Positions 15,404 through 23,607 of a stretch of DNA of 24,307 nt are shown one piece after another (position 1 is the stretch's first letter; each line of letters opens with the position of its first letter). The stretch spans positions 1 to 24,307 of the forward strand of contig JAVXNW010000034.1 of the NCBI GenBank assembly GCA_036645575.1. Direction: 5' to 3'. The DNA is from JAVXNW01 sp036645575. GTDB taxonomy: Bacteria > Bacillota > Clostridia > Christensenellales > Aristaeellaceae. A model generated the notes under the pieces. That model had not been told where the DNA came from, made no database searches, and worked only from the letters and a program-made list of their open reading frames with translations. The position numbers and the translations under genes were made by a program.

Positions 15404-17206
15404 ATGCCTCGTAAATTTTTGCGCCGCTTTGCGGATATGCCGATCCGGGCGCGGCTCGTGTTATTGCTCGCGCTGGTCTCGATCATTCCGGTATGCGTGA
15501 TCGGCGCGACATCGGTTCGCGTCTCCTTTGACGCGCTACTCGAAAAAAACGTGGGCGACAGCCTAAGCCGCCTGGCGTTTCTCGACTACCGCACCCAGGA
15601 AATAATCCATCAAAAGCACGAGGACGCGGTGCTTGCCGCCTATGACGACAGCGTGCGCGCCTATTTTGATCCATCTTGCGCGCGCGATCCCGAATTTCCG
15701 CCGCTTGACGAAAAGGTCAAGCGCGTCCTGATGTCGCTGTACCATTCCAAGGAGACCGTGTCGATCGTGTTGGCCGGCGCCAACGGGCAGGGGTTTTACT
15801 ACTCGGTCGGCGAATTTGGCGTCGTGGAGGCGATCGACGCCGCGCCCTACCTGCCGATAGACCCGTCTCAATTCGCCATATTCGATTACTGGGGCGACGC
15901 GAGAACAGAAAAGGGCGAGCCGGCCATCCCCTACGAGCGGCTGGTGCTGGGAAAAAACAGCAACGCGCCGGTGGCCAAGCTGGTCATCAACCTGCGCGAG
16001 AGCCTGTTTTCCGCGCTGTACGAAGGCGATGAGGCGCGCTGGGGCGGACGCGTTTTGCTGGTCAACGAGCGCGGCGTCATTCAGTCGGCGAGCGACAAGG
16101 CGCTGGTCGGAACGCGCCTGGAAGGAAGTCTGGGCGTGCCGCTTTCGCGCGCCGTGCCGGGAAGCTATTTTATTCAGGATCAAACCCTATGGACATGCCT
16201 TTACAACAGCCGGGCAGGGCTTTATTTCTTTGCCCTGATTCCGCTTGCGCAGTTGTCTGCGAGCCTTCGGCCGATTGTCGGGCTGACCGCGTTGGTCGCC
16301 CTTTTGTGTATCGCCGTGTGCCTGCTGCTGGGATATTATTTGTCGCGCAGTTTTACCCGGCCGCTGTATCGCCTGCTCGACCGCGTGAGCGCGCACAGCC
16401 CGGACGCCACGCGCGGAAAGAACGAATTTGTGATCTTAAACGACCGATACGCGGAGATTCTGGCGCAGCTGGAGAGCGTGATCGGCGACTACTACGAGGA
16501 ACAGCAAAAGAAAAAAGAGGCCATGGTGCGCGCGCTGGAGTTCCAGATCAACCCGCACTTTCTTTACAACACCCTTTCGACCATCATCTGGCTGATCGAC
16601 GCGGGCGAAGACCGCGCGGCGATCCGCATCACCAAGGAGCTTTCCACGTTTTTCCGCATCAGCATCAGCAAAGGGCGGGAGTTTATCGGCATCCAAGAGG
16701 AGCTCACGCACGTCAAACTCTATGTGGATATTCAGCAGGCGCGCTATGCCCAGCGCATCGCGCTCTTCACGCAGGTGCCGGAGGAGGCGCTTGAATTGAT
16801 GACCCCGAAGCTAATTCTGCAGCCGCTGGTCGAAAACGCCATCATGCACGCCATGCCGGTTGACGCGCAGCTGCAACTGCGCATCACGATTGCGGCGCAT
16901 ATCGAGCGGGACGCGCTGGTGTTTGAGGTGATCGACAGCGGAAACGCGCTCACGCAGGCGGATTGCGCGGAGATGAATCGCTTTCTCGAAAACCGCGCCG
17001 ACGCGCCCGAAGGCGAGGCCTACGGCATCGGCATTTCGAACGTCCACGACCGCGTCCGCATGTGCTTTGGCCCCGGATACGGGCTGCGCTTTGCGCGCAA
17101 GGAGGGCCAGACATTGGCCAGCGTGCGCATCAAGCGCCTGCCGCGCGAGGCCGCCCCGGAAAAAGAAAAGGAGGGCACGCATGTATCGCATGCTGGTGGT
17201 AGATGA
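15404..17206 (+). CDS. YesM-type sensor histidine kinase
   Basis: A 600-residue membrane kinase. Helix 1 (about residues 17-37) and helix 2 (about 285-312) bracket an extracytoplasmic sensing domain of about 245 residues. A HAMP-like segment (RSFTRPLYRLLDR) follows. The kinase core has FQINPHFLYN with phosphorylated H385 and the N-box PLVENAIMHA, typical of the HPK7/LytS-YesM group. The G1 box is atypical: the usual Asp-x-Gly-x-Gly reads DSGNA, so ATP binding may be altered. The G2-like stretch GIGISNVHDR is present. The start is supported by CGGGAGA upstream of the ATG. The 3' end overlaps the response regulator gene by 26 bp, marking a cognate pair. The next operon encodes a sugar transporter, the usual target of such pairs, so a sugar or its binding protein may be the signal. 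Confidence 0.9.
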   Translation: MPRKFLRRFADMPIRARLVLLLALVSIIPVCVIGATSVRVSFDALLEKNVGDSLSRLAFLDYRTQEIIHQKHEDAVLAAYDDSVRAYFDPSCARDPEFPPLDEKVKRVLMSLYHSKETVSIVLAGANGQGFYYSVGEFGVVEAIDAAPYLPIDPSQFAIFDYWGDARTEKGEPAIPYERLVLGKNSNAPVAKLVINLRESLFSALYEGDEARWGGRVLLVNERGVIQSASDKALVGTRLEGSLGVPLSRAVPGSYFIQDQTLWTCLYNSRAGLYFFALIPLAQLSASLRPIVGLTALVALLCIAVCLLLGYYLSRSFTRPLYRLLDRVSAHSPDATRGKNEFVILNDRYAEILAQLESVIGDYYEEQQKKKEAMVRALEFQINPHFLYNTLSTIIWLIDAGEDRAAIRITKELSTFFRISISKGREFIGIQEELTHVKLYVDIQQARYAQRIALFTQVPEEALELMTPKLILQPLVENAIMHAMPVDAQLQLRITIAAHIERDALVFEVIDSGNALTQADCAEMNRFLENRADAPEGEAYGIGISNVHDRVRMCFGPGYGLRFARKEGQTLASVRIKRLPREAAPEKEKEGTHVSHAGGR

Positions 17207-18782
17207 CGAGGCGCTGATCCGAAAGGGCATGCGCCGCGCGCTTGAAAGGCTGGAACTGTTCGCGGTCGAGGAGGCGTCCAGCGGGCGCGAGGCGCTCAAA
17301 ATGCTGGACGCGCAGCCTGCGGACGCGATGCTGTTGGATATTTCCATGGCCGACATGAACGGCCTTGACCTCATGCGCGCGCTCAGCACGCGCGCCGATC
17401 GCCCGCTCACGATCATCATCAGCGGCTATGAGGCGTTTGACTACGCCAAGCAAGCGCTGCAATACGGCGCGGTAGACTACATCTTAAAGCCGCTTGACCC
17501 AGGCGATGTCGCGATTCTGGGCACGCGCCTTGCGACGCTCTTAGACGAGCGGGTCGCGCAGGCGCAGTATGTGGAAAAGATGCGCAAGGTGGTGCTCGAG
17601 AACAAGGACGTCATTCGCCAAAAGCTGCTCTACGACATCCTGAGCAGTCGCCCAAGGGCTTCGTATCTGGAGGACATTCGGAGCGTTTACGGCATCGACC
17701 TTACGGGAAAATACTTTCTGGCGGCGGTATTGCACATTCGCAAGGCCGCCGATGAGATGGACGAAGTGGACTTTCAGGTGCAGCTGAATGTGAGCCAGCA
17801 AGTGATGGCGCGCCGGCTGAGCGCCATCCGCTTTATTAACCTCTTCAACATGGAAAACGCGCGGTACGTGCTGCTCTCAAGCGCGCAAGCGCCGGGCGGC
17901 AAGGCGGTCCTCGAGCGCGTGATCGGGGAGATCATGCAGGAGATCAACGGAACGGGCGTCGTCGAATGCACCGCGGGCGTCGGGGGCGAGGTCGAGGGAA
18001 TCAAGCGCATACAGGAGTCCTATCAGAGCGCCTGCGACGCGCTCGACTACCGCGCGATCTTTGGAACCGGCGCGGTATACGACATCGACGACTACCGCAA
18101 AGACGACCAAGTGAAGGCGCTTGAGCGCATGGTGCGCGAACTGGAGAGCCAACTGCATCTGGCGCAGTACGAGGAGGCGGGCGCGGCGATCATCACGCTG
18201 TACGACCTGCTCGAGTTGAGCGGAAGCAAGCTCGCGCCATTTCAGGTGCGCTACTACGCGCTCAAATGCCAGCTGGCGCTGCTGGGCGTCGCGCTGGCGA
18301 ATGGGCTTTCCTGCGCGCAGGGAGTGCCGGGTGGCATCGGCGCGCAGGCGCTTCCGGGCGGCATGGGCGCAATCGGCGGCATGGGGCTTGACGCCATGCG
18401 CGCGCAGGCGCTGGCCCTGTTGGACGCGCTCAAGCGCGAACTGCCCTCGGCGTGCACCGAAAAATACCGGCGCATTGCGGAACTGGTGCGCGACTTTGTG
18501 AAGACCCATTATGCGGACAACCTGCTCTCGGTCAATTACATTTCAGAGCGCCTGAACTACTCGGCCAACTACGCCGGAAACGCCTTCAAAAAGCAGTACG
18601 GCATGGCGGTAAACGACTACATCAACAAGGTGCGCATTGAAAACGCGAAGCGGCTGATGGAGGAGACCGACCTCATGATTTACGAGATCGCCTTCCGCGT
18701 CGGCTACAACGACCAGCACTATTTTAGCAAGATATTCAAAAAATACGAGGCGATTCCGCCTACGGAATACCGCCAAAAGTAG
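17181..18782 (+). CDS. YesN-type response regulator with AraC DNA-binding domain
   Basis: A 533-residue cytosolic regulator. The receiver domain (about 1-120) has D8/D9, phosphoacceptor D53 in LLDISMADMNG, and the KPL lysine near 104. A long middle region (about 130-420) separates it from a C-terminal AraC-type double helix-turn-helix (about 430-533) with the family ending VGYNDQHYFSKIFKKYE. The middle region contains a Gly/Met/Ala-rich, low-complexity stretch (about 377-410; PGGIGAQ, PGGMGAIGGMG), unusual for the family and perhaps a flexible loop. AAGGAGG (17167-17173) 7 nt before the ATG at 17181 sets the start inside the kinase gene. It probably activates the sugar-transport operon that begins 180 bp downstream. 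Confidence 0.92.
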   Translation: MYRMLVVDDEALIRKGMRRALERLELFAVEEASSGREALKMLDAQPADAMLLDISMADMNGLDLMRALSTRADRPLTIIISGYEAFDYAKQALQYGAVDYILKPLDPGDVAILGTRLATLLDERVAQAQYVEKMRKVVLENKDVIRQKLLYDILSSRPRASYLEDIRSVYGIDLTGKYFLAAVLHIRKAADEMDEVDFQVQLNVSQQVMARRLSAIRFINLFNMENARYVLLSSAQAPGGKAVLERVIGEIMQEINGTGVVECTAGVGGEVEGIKRIQESYQSACDALDYRAIFGTGAVYDIDDYRKDDQVKALERMVRELESQLHLAQYEEAGAAIITLYDLLELSGSKLAPFQVRYYALKCQLALLGVALANGLSCAQGVPGGIGAQALPGGMGAIGGMGLDAMRAQALALLDALKRELPSACTEKYRRIAELVRDFVKTHYADNLLSVNYISERLNYSANYAGNAFKKQYGMAVNDYINKVRIENAKRLMEETDLMIYEIAFRVGYNDQHYFSKIFKKYEAIPPTEYRQK

Positions 18783-18793
18783 TGCAGCGTGCT

Positions 18794-18820
18794 ATGTTTG
18801 CGCACCGTGCCCGCAAACAT
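18794..18820. promoter_or_regulatory. 9-bp inverted repeat upstream of the transporter promoter
   Basis: ATGTTTGCG (18794-18802) and CGCAAACAT (18812-18820) are perfect inverted repeats 9 bp apart, with a further AGCG/CGCT outside. There is no T run. It lies 11 bp after the regulator gene and about 47 bp upstream of the transporter -35 region. It could be a weak terminator or an operator, for example for the adjacent AraC-type regulator. Confidence 0.45.
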
Positions 18821-18867
18821 TTGCGCTACATCCGGGATCCGTACACCTTTGTCGATGATTATTCCAT

Positions 18868-18895
18868 TTGGCCTTTGCGCCTAAGTTGGTATAAT
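18868..18895 (+). promoter_or_regulatory. Promoter of the sugar ABC transporter operon
   Basis: A perfect TATAAT (18890-18895) preceded by TGG, giving an extended -10. A partial -35 TTGGCC (18868-18873) lies 16 bp upstream. The poor -35 fits a promoter that needs an activator. Confidence 0.75.
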
Positions 18896-18961
18896 GTCAG
18901 GGCAAGGGGCATTGCGGTTCCCAAGATCCCCGAACCCAAATATTCCGAGGAGGTACCCCCC

Positions 18962-19951
18962 ATGAAGAAATTGGTTTCATTGGCTCTGGTCCTGATGCTG
19001 GCGCTGTCCATGGGCACGTTTTCTTCTGCCGAACCGGCAAAGGACATCACGCAGTACACGGTCGCGATGGTCGTCAAGCAGTCCGATCCCTGGTTTGACG
19101 ACATGCAGTTGGGCATCGACAAGCTCAAGGAAGACACCGGCATGAACGTCTACACCCTCACCCCGGAGAGCGGCGACCCGGCGCTGCAAATCTCCATCAT
19201 GGAAGACCTGATTTCGCAGGGCGTGGACGCGATCTGCATCGTGCCCAACGATCCGCAGTCGCTGATCCCGACGATTGAGAAGGCGCGCGCGGCAGGCATC
19301 ATCGTCGTGACGCACGAGGCGCCCGGCATTGCGAGCGCGGTTGACCTGGACGTCGAGGCGTTCGTCAACGCCGATTTCGGAAAGCTCATGGGCGAAGCGG
19401 TGGTCAAGGCGACGGGCGGCGAAGGCGAGTTCGCGGGCTTTGTCGGCGGCCTGACGATGGAAACCCACATGGCGTGGTACAACGCCGCGACCCAGTACAT
19501 TGCGGAAAACTCCCAGATGACCAACGTGTCGCCCGAACCCTACGAGGACAACAACTCGATCGAAGGCGCCTACGACAAGACGGTTGAGCTGCTCAAGGCC
19601 TACCCCAAGCTGACCGCGATCTTCGATTGCTCGGCACATGGCGGCGGCATCGCGCAGGCGATCAAGGACAAGGGCCGCGAGGACATCAAGGTGATTTCGC
19701 TGGCCATCCCCTCGATGTCGGCCACCTACCTCAAGGACGGATCGATGGTGCACGGCCAGGCGTGGCGTCCGGCGGACGCGGGCTACGCCACCTGCTACGC
19801 GGCCTACCTGCTGGCATCGGGCGCGGGCGTCGCGACGGGCGCAAGCCTGAACGTGACCGGCTATGAGAGCGTCACGGTGGATCAGGGCGTCGCCTACGGC
19901 AATGCCCCGCTGATCTTCACCGCCGAGAACGTGGACGAGTATAACTTCTAA
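18962..19951 (+). CDS. Sugar ABC transporter substrate-binding protein (RbsB/LsrB-like)
   Basis: A 329-residue exported binding protein of the type I periplasmic-binding fold that captures a sugar and delivers it to the CUT2 permeases encoded next door. A signal peptide (about 1-23, MKKLVSLALVLMLALSMGTFSSA) precedes the mature part. VAMVVKQSDPWFDDM opens lobe 1, and SQGVDAICIVPNDPQSLIP and AGIIVVTHEAP are typical of the RbsB/LsrB group. There is no lipobox cysteine near the cleavage site, odd for a Gram-positive binding protein, which is normally lipid-anchored. GAGGAGGT upstream of the ATG at 18962 gives a strong start. A terminator follows, then the ATPase gene. Exact ligand is unknown; pentoses, allose-type hexoses or AI-2 are family options. 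Confidence 0.9.
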   Translation: MKKLVSLALVLMLALSMGTFSSAEPAKDITQYTVAMVVKQSDPWFDDMQLGIDKLKEDTGMNVYTLTPESGDPALQISIMEDLISQGVDAICIVPNDPQSLIPTIEKARAAGIIVVTHEAPGIASAVDLDVEAFVNADFGKLMGEAVVKATGGEGEFAGFVGGLTMETHMAWYNAATQYIAENSQMTNVSPEPYEDNNSIEGAYDKTVELLKAYPKLTAIFDCSAHGGGIAQAIKDKGREDIKVISLAIPSMSATYLKDGSMVHGQAWRPADAGYATCYAAYLLASGAGVATGASLNVTGYESVTVDQGVAYGNAPLIFTAENVDEYNF

Positions 19952-19987
19952 TTGGATGTTTGAATAAATTGCATCGGTGCAGTTGGA

Positions 19988-20021
19988 AAGACCATCGGGC
20001 ATGTCGCCGGGTGGTCTTTTT
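19988..20021 (+). terminator. Intercistronic terminator/attenuator
   Basis: A stem from AAGACCATCGGGC (19988-20000) with GCCGGGTGGTCTT (20006-20018), slightly imperfect in the middle, then a T run to 20021. Lying between the binding-protein gene and the rest of the transporter, it probably lets only part of the transcripts continue, giving excess binding protein over membrane components. Confidence 0.82.
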
Positions 20022-20041
20022 ATCAAGATGGAGGGGAAATC

Positions 20042-21583
20042 ATGGAAGCGACGACGGATATCATCCTGCGCGCGGAGCACATCAGCAAGGCCTTTGTCGG
20101 CGTGCAGGCGCTGGACGCGGTCGATGTTGCGATCCGCAAGGGCCGCATTCACTGCCTAGCGGGCGAGAACGGGTCCGGCAAATCGACCTTTGTCAAGGCG
20201 GTGTCGGGCGTGTATCAGCCGGACGCGGGCAACATTGTGCTAAACGGCACCGCCTATGGGCACCTGACCCCCAGTCAAGCGATGAAGGAGGGCGTGCAGG
20301 TCATCTATCAGGACCTGTCGCTATTTCAGCACATGACGGTGGGCGAGAACATTGCGATCAACACGCTGCGCAAGGAAGGCAAGAAGCTGGTCAACTGGGC
20401 CCAGGTGTACAAAATCGCCAAGGCGCAGACCGACCGGATCGGCGTGACGCTGGATCTGTCGGCGACGATTATGGAGACATCCATGGCCAACCGCCAGCTG
20501 ACGGCGATCTGCCGGGCGCTTGCGCAGGACGCCAAGTTGTTGTTCATGGACGAGCCGACGACGGCGCTCACCAAGTCAGAGGTGCAAAACCTGCTGAAGG
20601 TGGTGCTGGAACTGAAGGCGAAGGGGCTTGCGATCGTGTTTATCAGCCACAAGCTGGACGAGGTGTTTGAAATCGCGGACGAGATCACGATCTTCCGGGA
20701 CGGCCGCAAGGTGGGCGACTTCCCAAGCAGCGCGCTAAACGAGCAAAAGCTGGCCTATCACATGACCGGGCGCGACGTCCAGTACCCGTGCTACCGGCGC
20801 ACGTGCGCATCGGAAGAGACGCTGCTCGAGGTAAAGGGGCTGACAAAGCCCGGAAACTACGAGGACATCAGCTTTTCCATGCGCCCGGGCGACATATTGG
20901 GGCTGACCGGACTGCTCGGCTCGGGGCGCACGGAACTGGCGCTCTCGCTGTTCGGGCTCAACCCGCCCACGTCGGGCACGATCCTGTTTGAGGGCGCGCC
21001 GGTGCGCATACCGTCGCCGTCGGCGGCGCGGCAGCTGGGCATTGCGCTGCTGCCGGAGGATCGCGCGACGCAGGGGCTGTTTAAGGAGCGCTCGATCCGC
21101 GAGAACCTGACTTCCGCCATGGTCGATCGCCTGACGCGCGGGCTGGGTTTTCTCGATACCAAGCGCGAAATGCAGCTGGCTCAAGCGGGCGTATCGCGCC
21201 TGCGCGTGCGCACGCCCTCGGTAGAGACCACGATCGGCTCGCTGTCGGGCGGCAATCAGCAAAAGGGGGTCGTGGCCAAGTGGATCAACCTGTCGCCCAA
21301 GCTGTTCATCATGGATAGCCCGACGGTGGGCGTCGATATTGGGTCCAAGGCGGAGATCTACGAGCTGATTCAGGCGTTTGCGGCAGAGGGCATGGCGATT
21401 CTGTTTATTACCGACGAACTGGAGGAGCTGATGACCAACTGCAATCGCGTGTTGATCATGGCCAATAAGCGGCAGGTGGCGGTGCTCGAGGAAGCGGAGC
21501 TTGCGCAAGGCGACGCCCGGGCGCGGATTGCGCAGGCGATTCGCGGCGCATACGATCAGGCAAAGGAGCGTTGTGCACAATGA
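20042..21583 (+). CDS. CUT2 sugar ABC transporter, double ATP-binding protein
   Basis: A 513-residue protein with two fused nucleotide-binding domains (about 1-245 and 260-510), as in RbsA/LsrA. Domain 1 has Walker A GENGSGKST (41-49), an LSxAxxQ-like signature reading TSMANRQL, and Walker B FMDEPT with its catalytic Glu. Domain 2 has the family's usual degenerate Walker A (LLGSGRTEL) and an intact LSGGNQQ. Its Walker B reads IMDSPTVGVDIG, so the catalytic Glu is Ser at 426. ATP hydrolysis is therefore expected mainly at the site using domain 1's Walker motifs. GGAGGGGA before the ATG supports the start. The stop overlaps the first permease start by 4 bp. It works at the inner face of the membrane with the two permeases that follow. 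Confidence 0.93.
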   Translation: MEATTDIILRAEHISKAFVGVQALDAVDVAIRKGRIHCLAGENGSGKSTFVKAVSGVYQPDAGNIVLNGTAYGHLTPSQAMKEGVQVIYQDLSLFQHMTVGENIAINTLRKEGKKLVNWAQVYKIAKAQTDRIGVTLDLSATIMETSMANRQLTAICRALAQDAKLLFMDEPTTALTKSEVQNLLKVVLELKAKGLAIVFISHKLDEVFEIADEITIFRDGRKVGDFPSSALNEQKLAYHMTGRDVQYPCYRRTCASEETLLEVKGLTKPGNYEDISFSMRPGDILGLTGLLGSGRTELALSLFGLNPPTSGTILFEGAPVRIPSPSAARQLGIALLPEDRATQGLFKERSIRENLTSAMVDRLTRGLGFLDTKREMQLAQAGVSRLRVRTPSVETTIGSLSGGNQQKGVVAKWINLSPKLFIMDSPTVGVDIGSKAEIYELIQAFAAEGMAILFITDELEELMTNCNRVLIMANKRQVAVLEEAELAQGDARARIAQAIRGAYDQAKERCAQ

Positions 21584-22584
21584 TCAAGCGGAAATGGATC
21601 AATGGTTCGGAGGGAATCATTCTGGGGATCATCGTGCTGTACTGCGCGATGGTCGCGGTGGTCAACCCGGCGTTTTTGAGTTTTGAGACGCTGTTTGACA
21701 TCATTCGCTCGTCGTCCGCCACGCTGGTGGTGGCGATGGGGCTGCTGGTGGTGATGCTGTCGGGCGGGATTGACGTGTCGTTTATGAGCATTGCGCTGTT
21801 CGGGAGCTACGTGGCGACGCTGCTGATGATTCGGTGCGGGATCGACAATCTGGCGTTCGCGTTTGCGGTTTCGATGTCGATCGGGCTTTTGCTGGGGCTG
21901 GTCAACGCGCTGTTGATCAGCTGGCTGAAGCTGCCGCCGTTTATCATTACGCTGGGCACGCAGAACTTCTTTCACGGCATCATGACCACGTTTATCGGGG
22001 ACAAGACGTTTGGCGCGGGCGTCATGCCCCCTTCGCTCAGCAAATTTGGCGCATCCACGCTGTTCAAGGTGGACACAAACATGGGGGTCATGGGGCTGAC
22101 GAGCGCGGTGATCCCGGTCGTGCTGGTGGTAGCGCTCACGTGGTTCATCATCACGCGCACGATGCTGGGGCGCGGCGTGATGGCACTGGGCAACTCGGAG
22201 GAATCGGCCAAGCGCGCGGGCTTCAGCCCGATCAAGATCAGGCTGTTCGTGTACGCGTATATCGGGGTGCTGGCCGGCATCATGGGGATCCTGTACGTGT
22301 CTCAGGTCAACGCGGCGTACCCCAACAAGCTGGTCGGGGATGAGCTGATGGTGATAGCGGGCGCGGTAATTGGGGGGGCGAAGGCGACGGGCGGCCAAGG
22401 CAAGGTGCTGGGCGTCATCCTGGGCACGCTGATCATCTACCTGCTCAACTCGACGCTGATCTTTCTGGGTCTGTCCTCGTCGTGGAACAACTTATTTGTC
22501 GGCGCGCTGCTGGTGATCATGGTGGCGATCACGTCGTATCAAAGCCGCGTAAGCAACCGTCGCAACCTGATTTTCACGGAATAG
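21580..22584 (+). CDS. CUT2 sugar ABC transporter permease 1 (RbsC-like)
   Basis: A 334-residue membrane protein of the branched-chain/RbsC permease family with about 8-10 helices. Family marks include SGGIDVSFMSIALFG after the second helix, LPPFIITLGTQNFFHG, and GRGVMALGNSEESAKRAGF, the cytoplasmic loop that contacts the ATPase. The ATG at 21580 overlaps the ATPase stop, and AAAGGAG lies 11 nt upstream. An in-frame TTG at 21571 is too close to that ribosome site. Two different permeases encoded side by side suggest a heterodimeric channel, as in Lsr-type systems rather than the RbsC homodimer. Confidence 0.93.
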   Translation: MIKRKWINGSEGIILGIIVLYCAMVAVVNPAFLSFETLFDIIRSSSATLVVAMGLLVVMLSGGIDVSFMSIALFGSYVATLLMIRCGIDNLAFAFAVSMSIGLLLGLVNALLISWLKLPPFIITLGTQNFFHGIMTTFIGDKTFGAGVMPPSLSKFGASTLFKVDTNMGVMGLTSAVIPVVLVVALTWFIITRTMLGRGVMALGNSEESAKRAGFSPIKIRLFVYAYIGVLAGIMGILYVSQVNAAYPNKLVGDELMVIAGAVIGGAKATGGQGKVLGVILGTLIIYLLNSTLIFLGLSSSWNNLFVGALLVIMVAITSYQSRVSNRRNLIFTE

Positions 22585-22599
22585 GAGGTGCCTTGATTG

Positions 22600-23598
22600 A
22601 TGAAGGACTGGGCAAAGTTGTTTCAAAAAGAGAAGAAACTGGTGATTCTGCTCGTGGTGACGCTGACGGTGATGGCGGCATTTGCGCTGTCGCTGGGTGG
22701 CGCGATGTACTCCGGGCGAAACCTCAAGTCGATGGCGTACCAGATCCCGGAGTTCGGGTTTATCGCGCTCGGAATGATGCTGTCGTTCATGATTGGCGGC
22801 ATCGACCTGTCGATGGTCGCCAGCGCCAACACCTCGGGCATTATGGCGGCGATGATCCTGACGGGAAAGTGGCTGCCGGGCCTGAGCGAGCCTGTGGCGA
22901 TTGTGACGGCGGTGGCGGTGGCCATGGCGACATCGGTGGCGTTTGGGCTGTTTAACGGACTGCTCGTCGCGAAATTTTCAGCGCCGCCGCTGATTGCGAC
23001 GCTGGGCACCATGACGCTGTACACCGGGATCGGCATGGCGCTGACGTCTGGCAAGGGCGTGACCGGGCTTCCGAGCGCGTTTACGAAATTGGGCGTCATG
23101 GAATGGCTGCACGTGCCGATGATCTTCTGGCTGTTTGTGCTGGCGGCGGTGGTGCTGGCGGTGGTGATGGCGAAGACCAGCTACGGGCGCAAGCTGTATC
23201 TTTACGGCGGCAACCCCATTGCGGCGCGATTTTCGGCGATCAACAACGAGAAGATGGCGATCAGCGTGTTCGCGGCGATTGGCGCGCTGGCGGGGATTGC
23301 GGGGCTGATCATCATCAGCCGCGTAAATTCCGCGAAGGTGGGGTATGGGGACGCGTACCTGCTGCAAGCGATGCTGGTGTGCGTCATCGGCGGCATCCAT
23401 CCCGACGGCGGGCGCGGCACGGTCGCGGGCGTGGTGACGGCGGTGGTGCTGATGCAGCTGTTGTCGAGCGCGTTTAACATCTGGCAATTCTCGCCCTACG
23501 CGAAGAAGCTGATCTGGGGGTTTATCCTGATTGTGGTGATGGGGCTTAACTATGTATCGGATGAGCGCGCAAGCCGCGTGCGATTTAAGAAAGGATAG
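22600..23598 (+). CDS. CUT2 sugar ABC transporter permease 2 (RbsC-like)
   Basis: A 332-residue paralogue of the preceding permease, with the same family marks: IGGIDLSMVASANTSG, APPLIATLGTMTLYTG and GRKLYLYGGNPIAARF. About 8-10 membrane helices are expected. AGGAGGTG (22583-22590) precedes the ATG at 22600 by 9 nt; a TTG one codon earlier is also possible. The gene starts 15 bp after permease 1 ends and is followed 9 bp later by the isomerase gene, so the set is one operon. The two permeases differ widely in sequence, which supports distinct subunits of one channel. Confidence 0.93.
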   Translation: MKDWAKLFQKEKKLVILLVVTLTVMAAFALSLGGAMYSGRNLKSMAYQIPEFGFIALGMMLSFMIGGIDLSMVASANTSGIMAAMILTGKWLPGLSEPVAIVTAVAVAMATSVAFGLFNGLLVAKFSAPPLIATLGTMTLYTGIGMALTSGKGVTGLPSAFTKLGVMEWLHVPMIFWLFVLAAVVLAVVMAKTSYGRKLYLYGGNPIAARFSAINNEKMAISVFAAIGALAGIAGLIIISRVNSAKVGYGDAYLLQAMLVCVIGGIHPDGGRGTVAGVVTAVVLMQLLSSAFNIWQFSPYAKKLIWGFILIVVMGLNYVSDERASRVRFKKG

Positions 23599-23607
23599 GT
23601 GGGGCTG

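Noticed and set aside
17067..17180. Upstream start for the YesN-type regulator
   Set aside because: It lies deep in the kinase gene; AAGGAGG before ATG 17181 and the receiver fold starting there fix the start.
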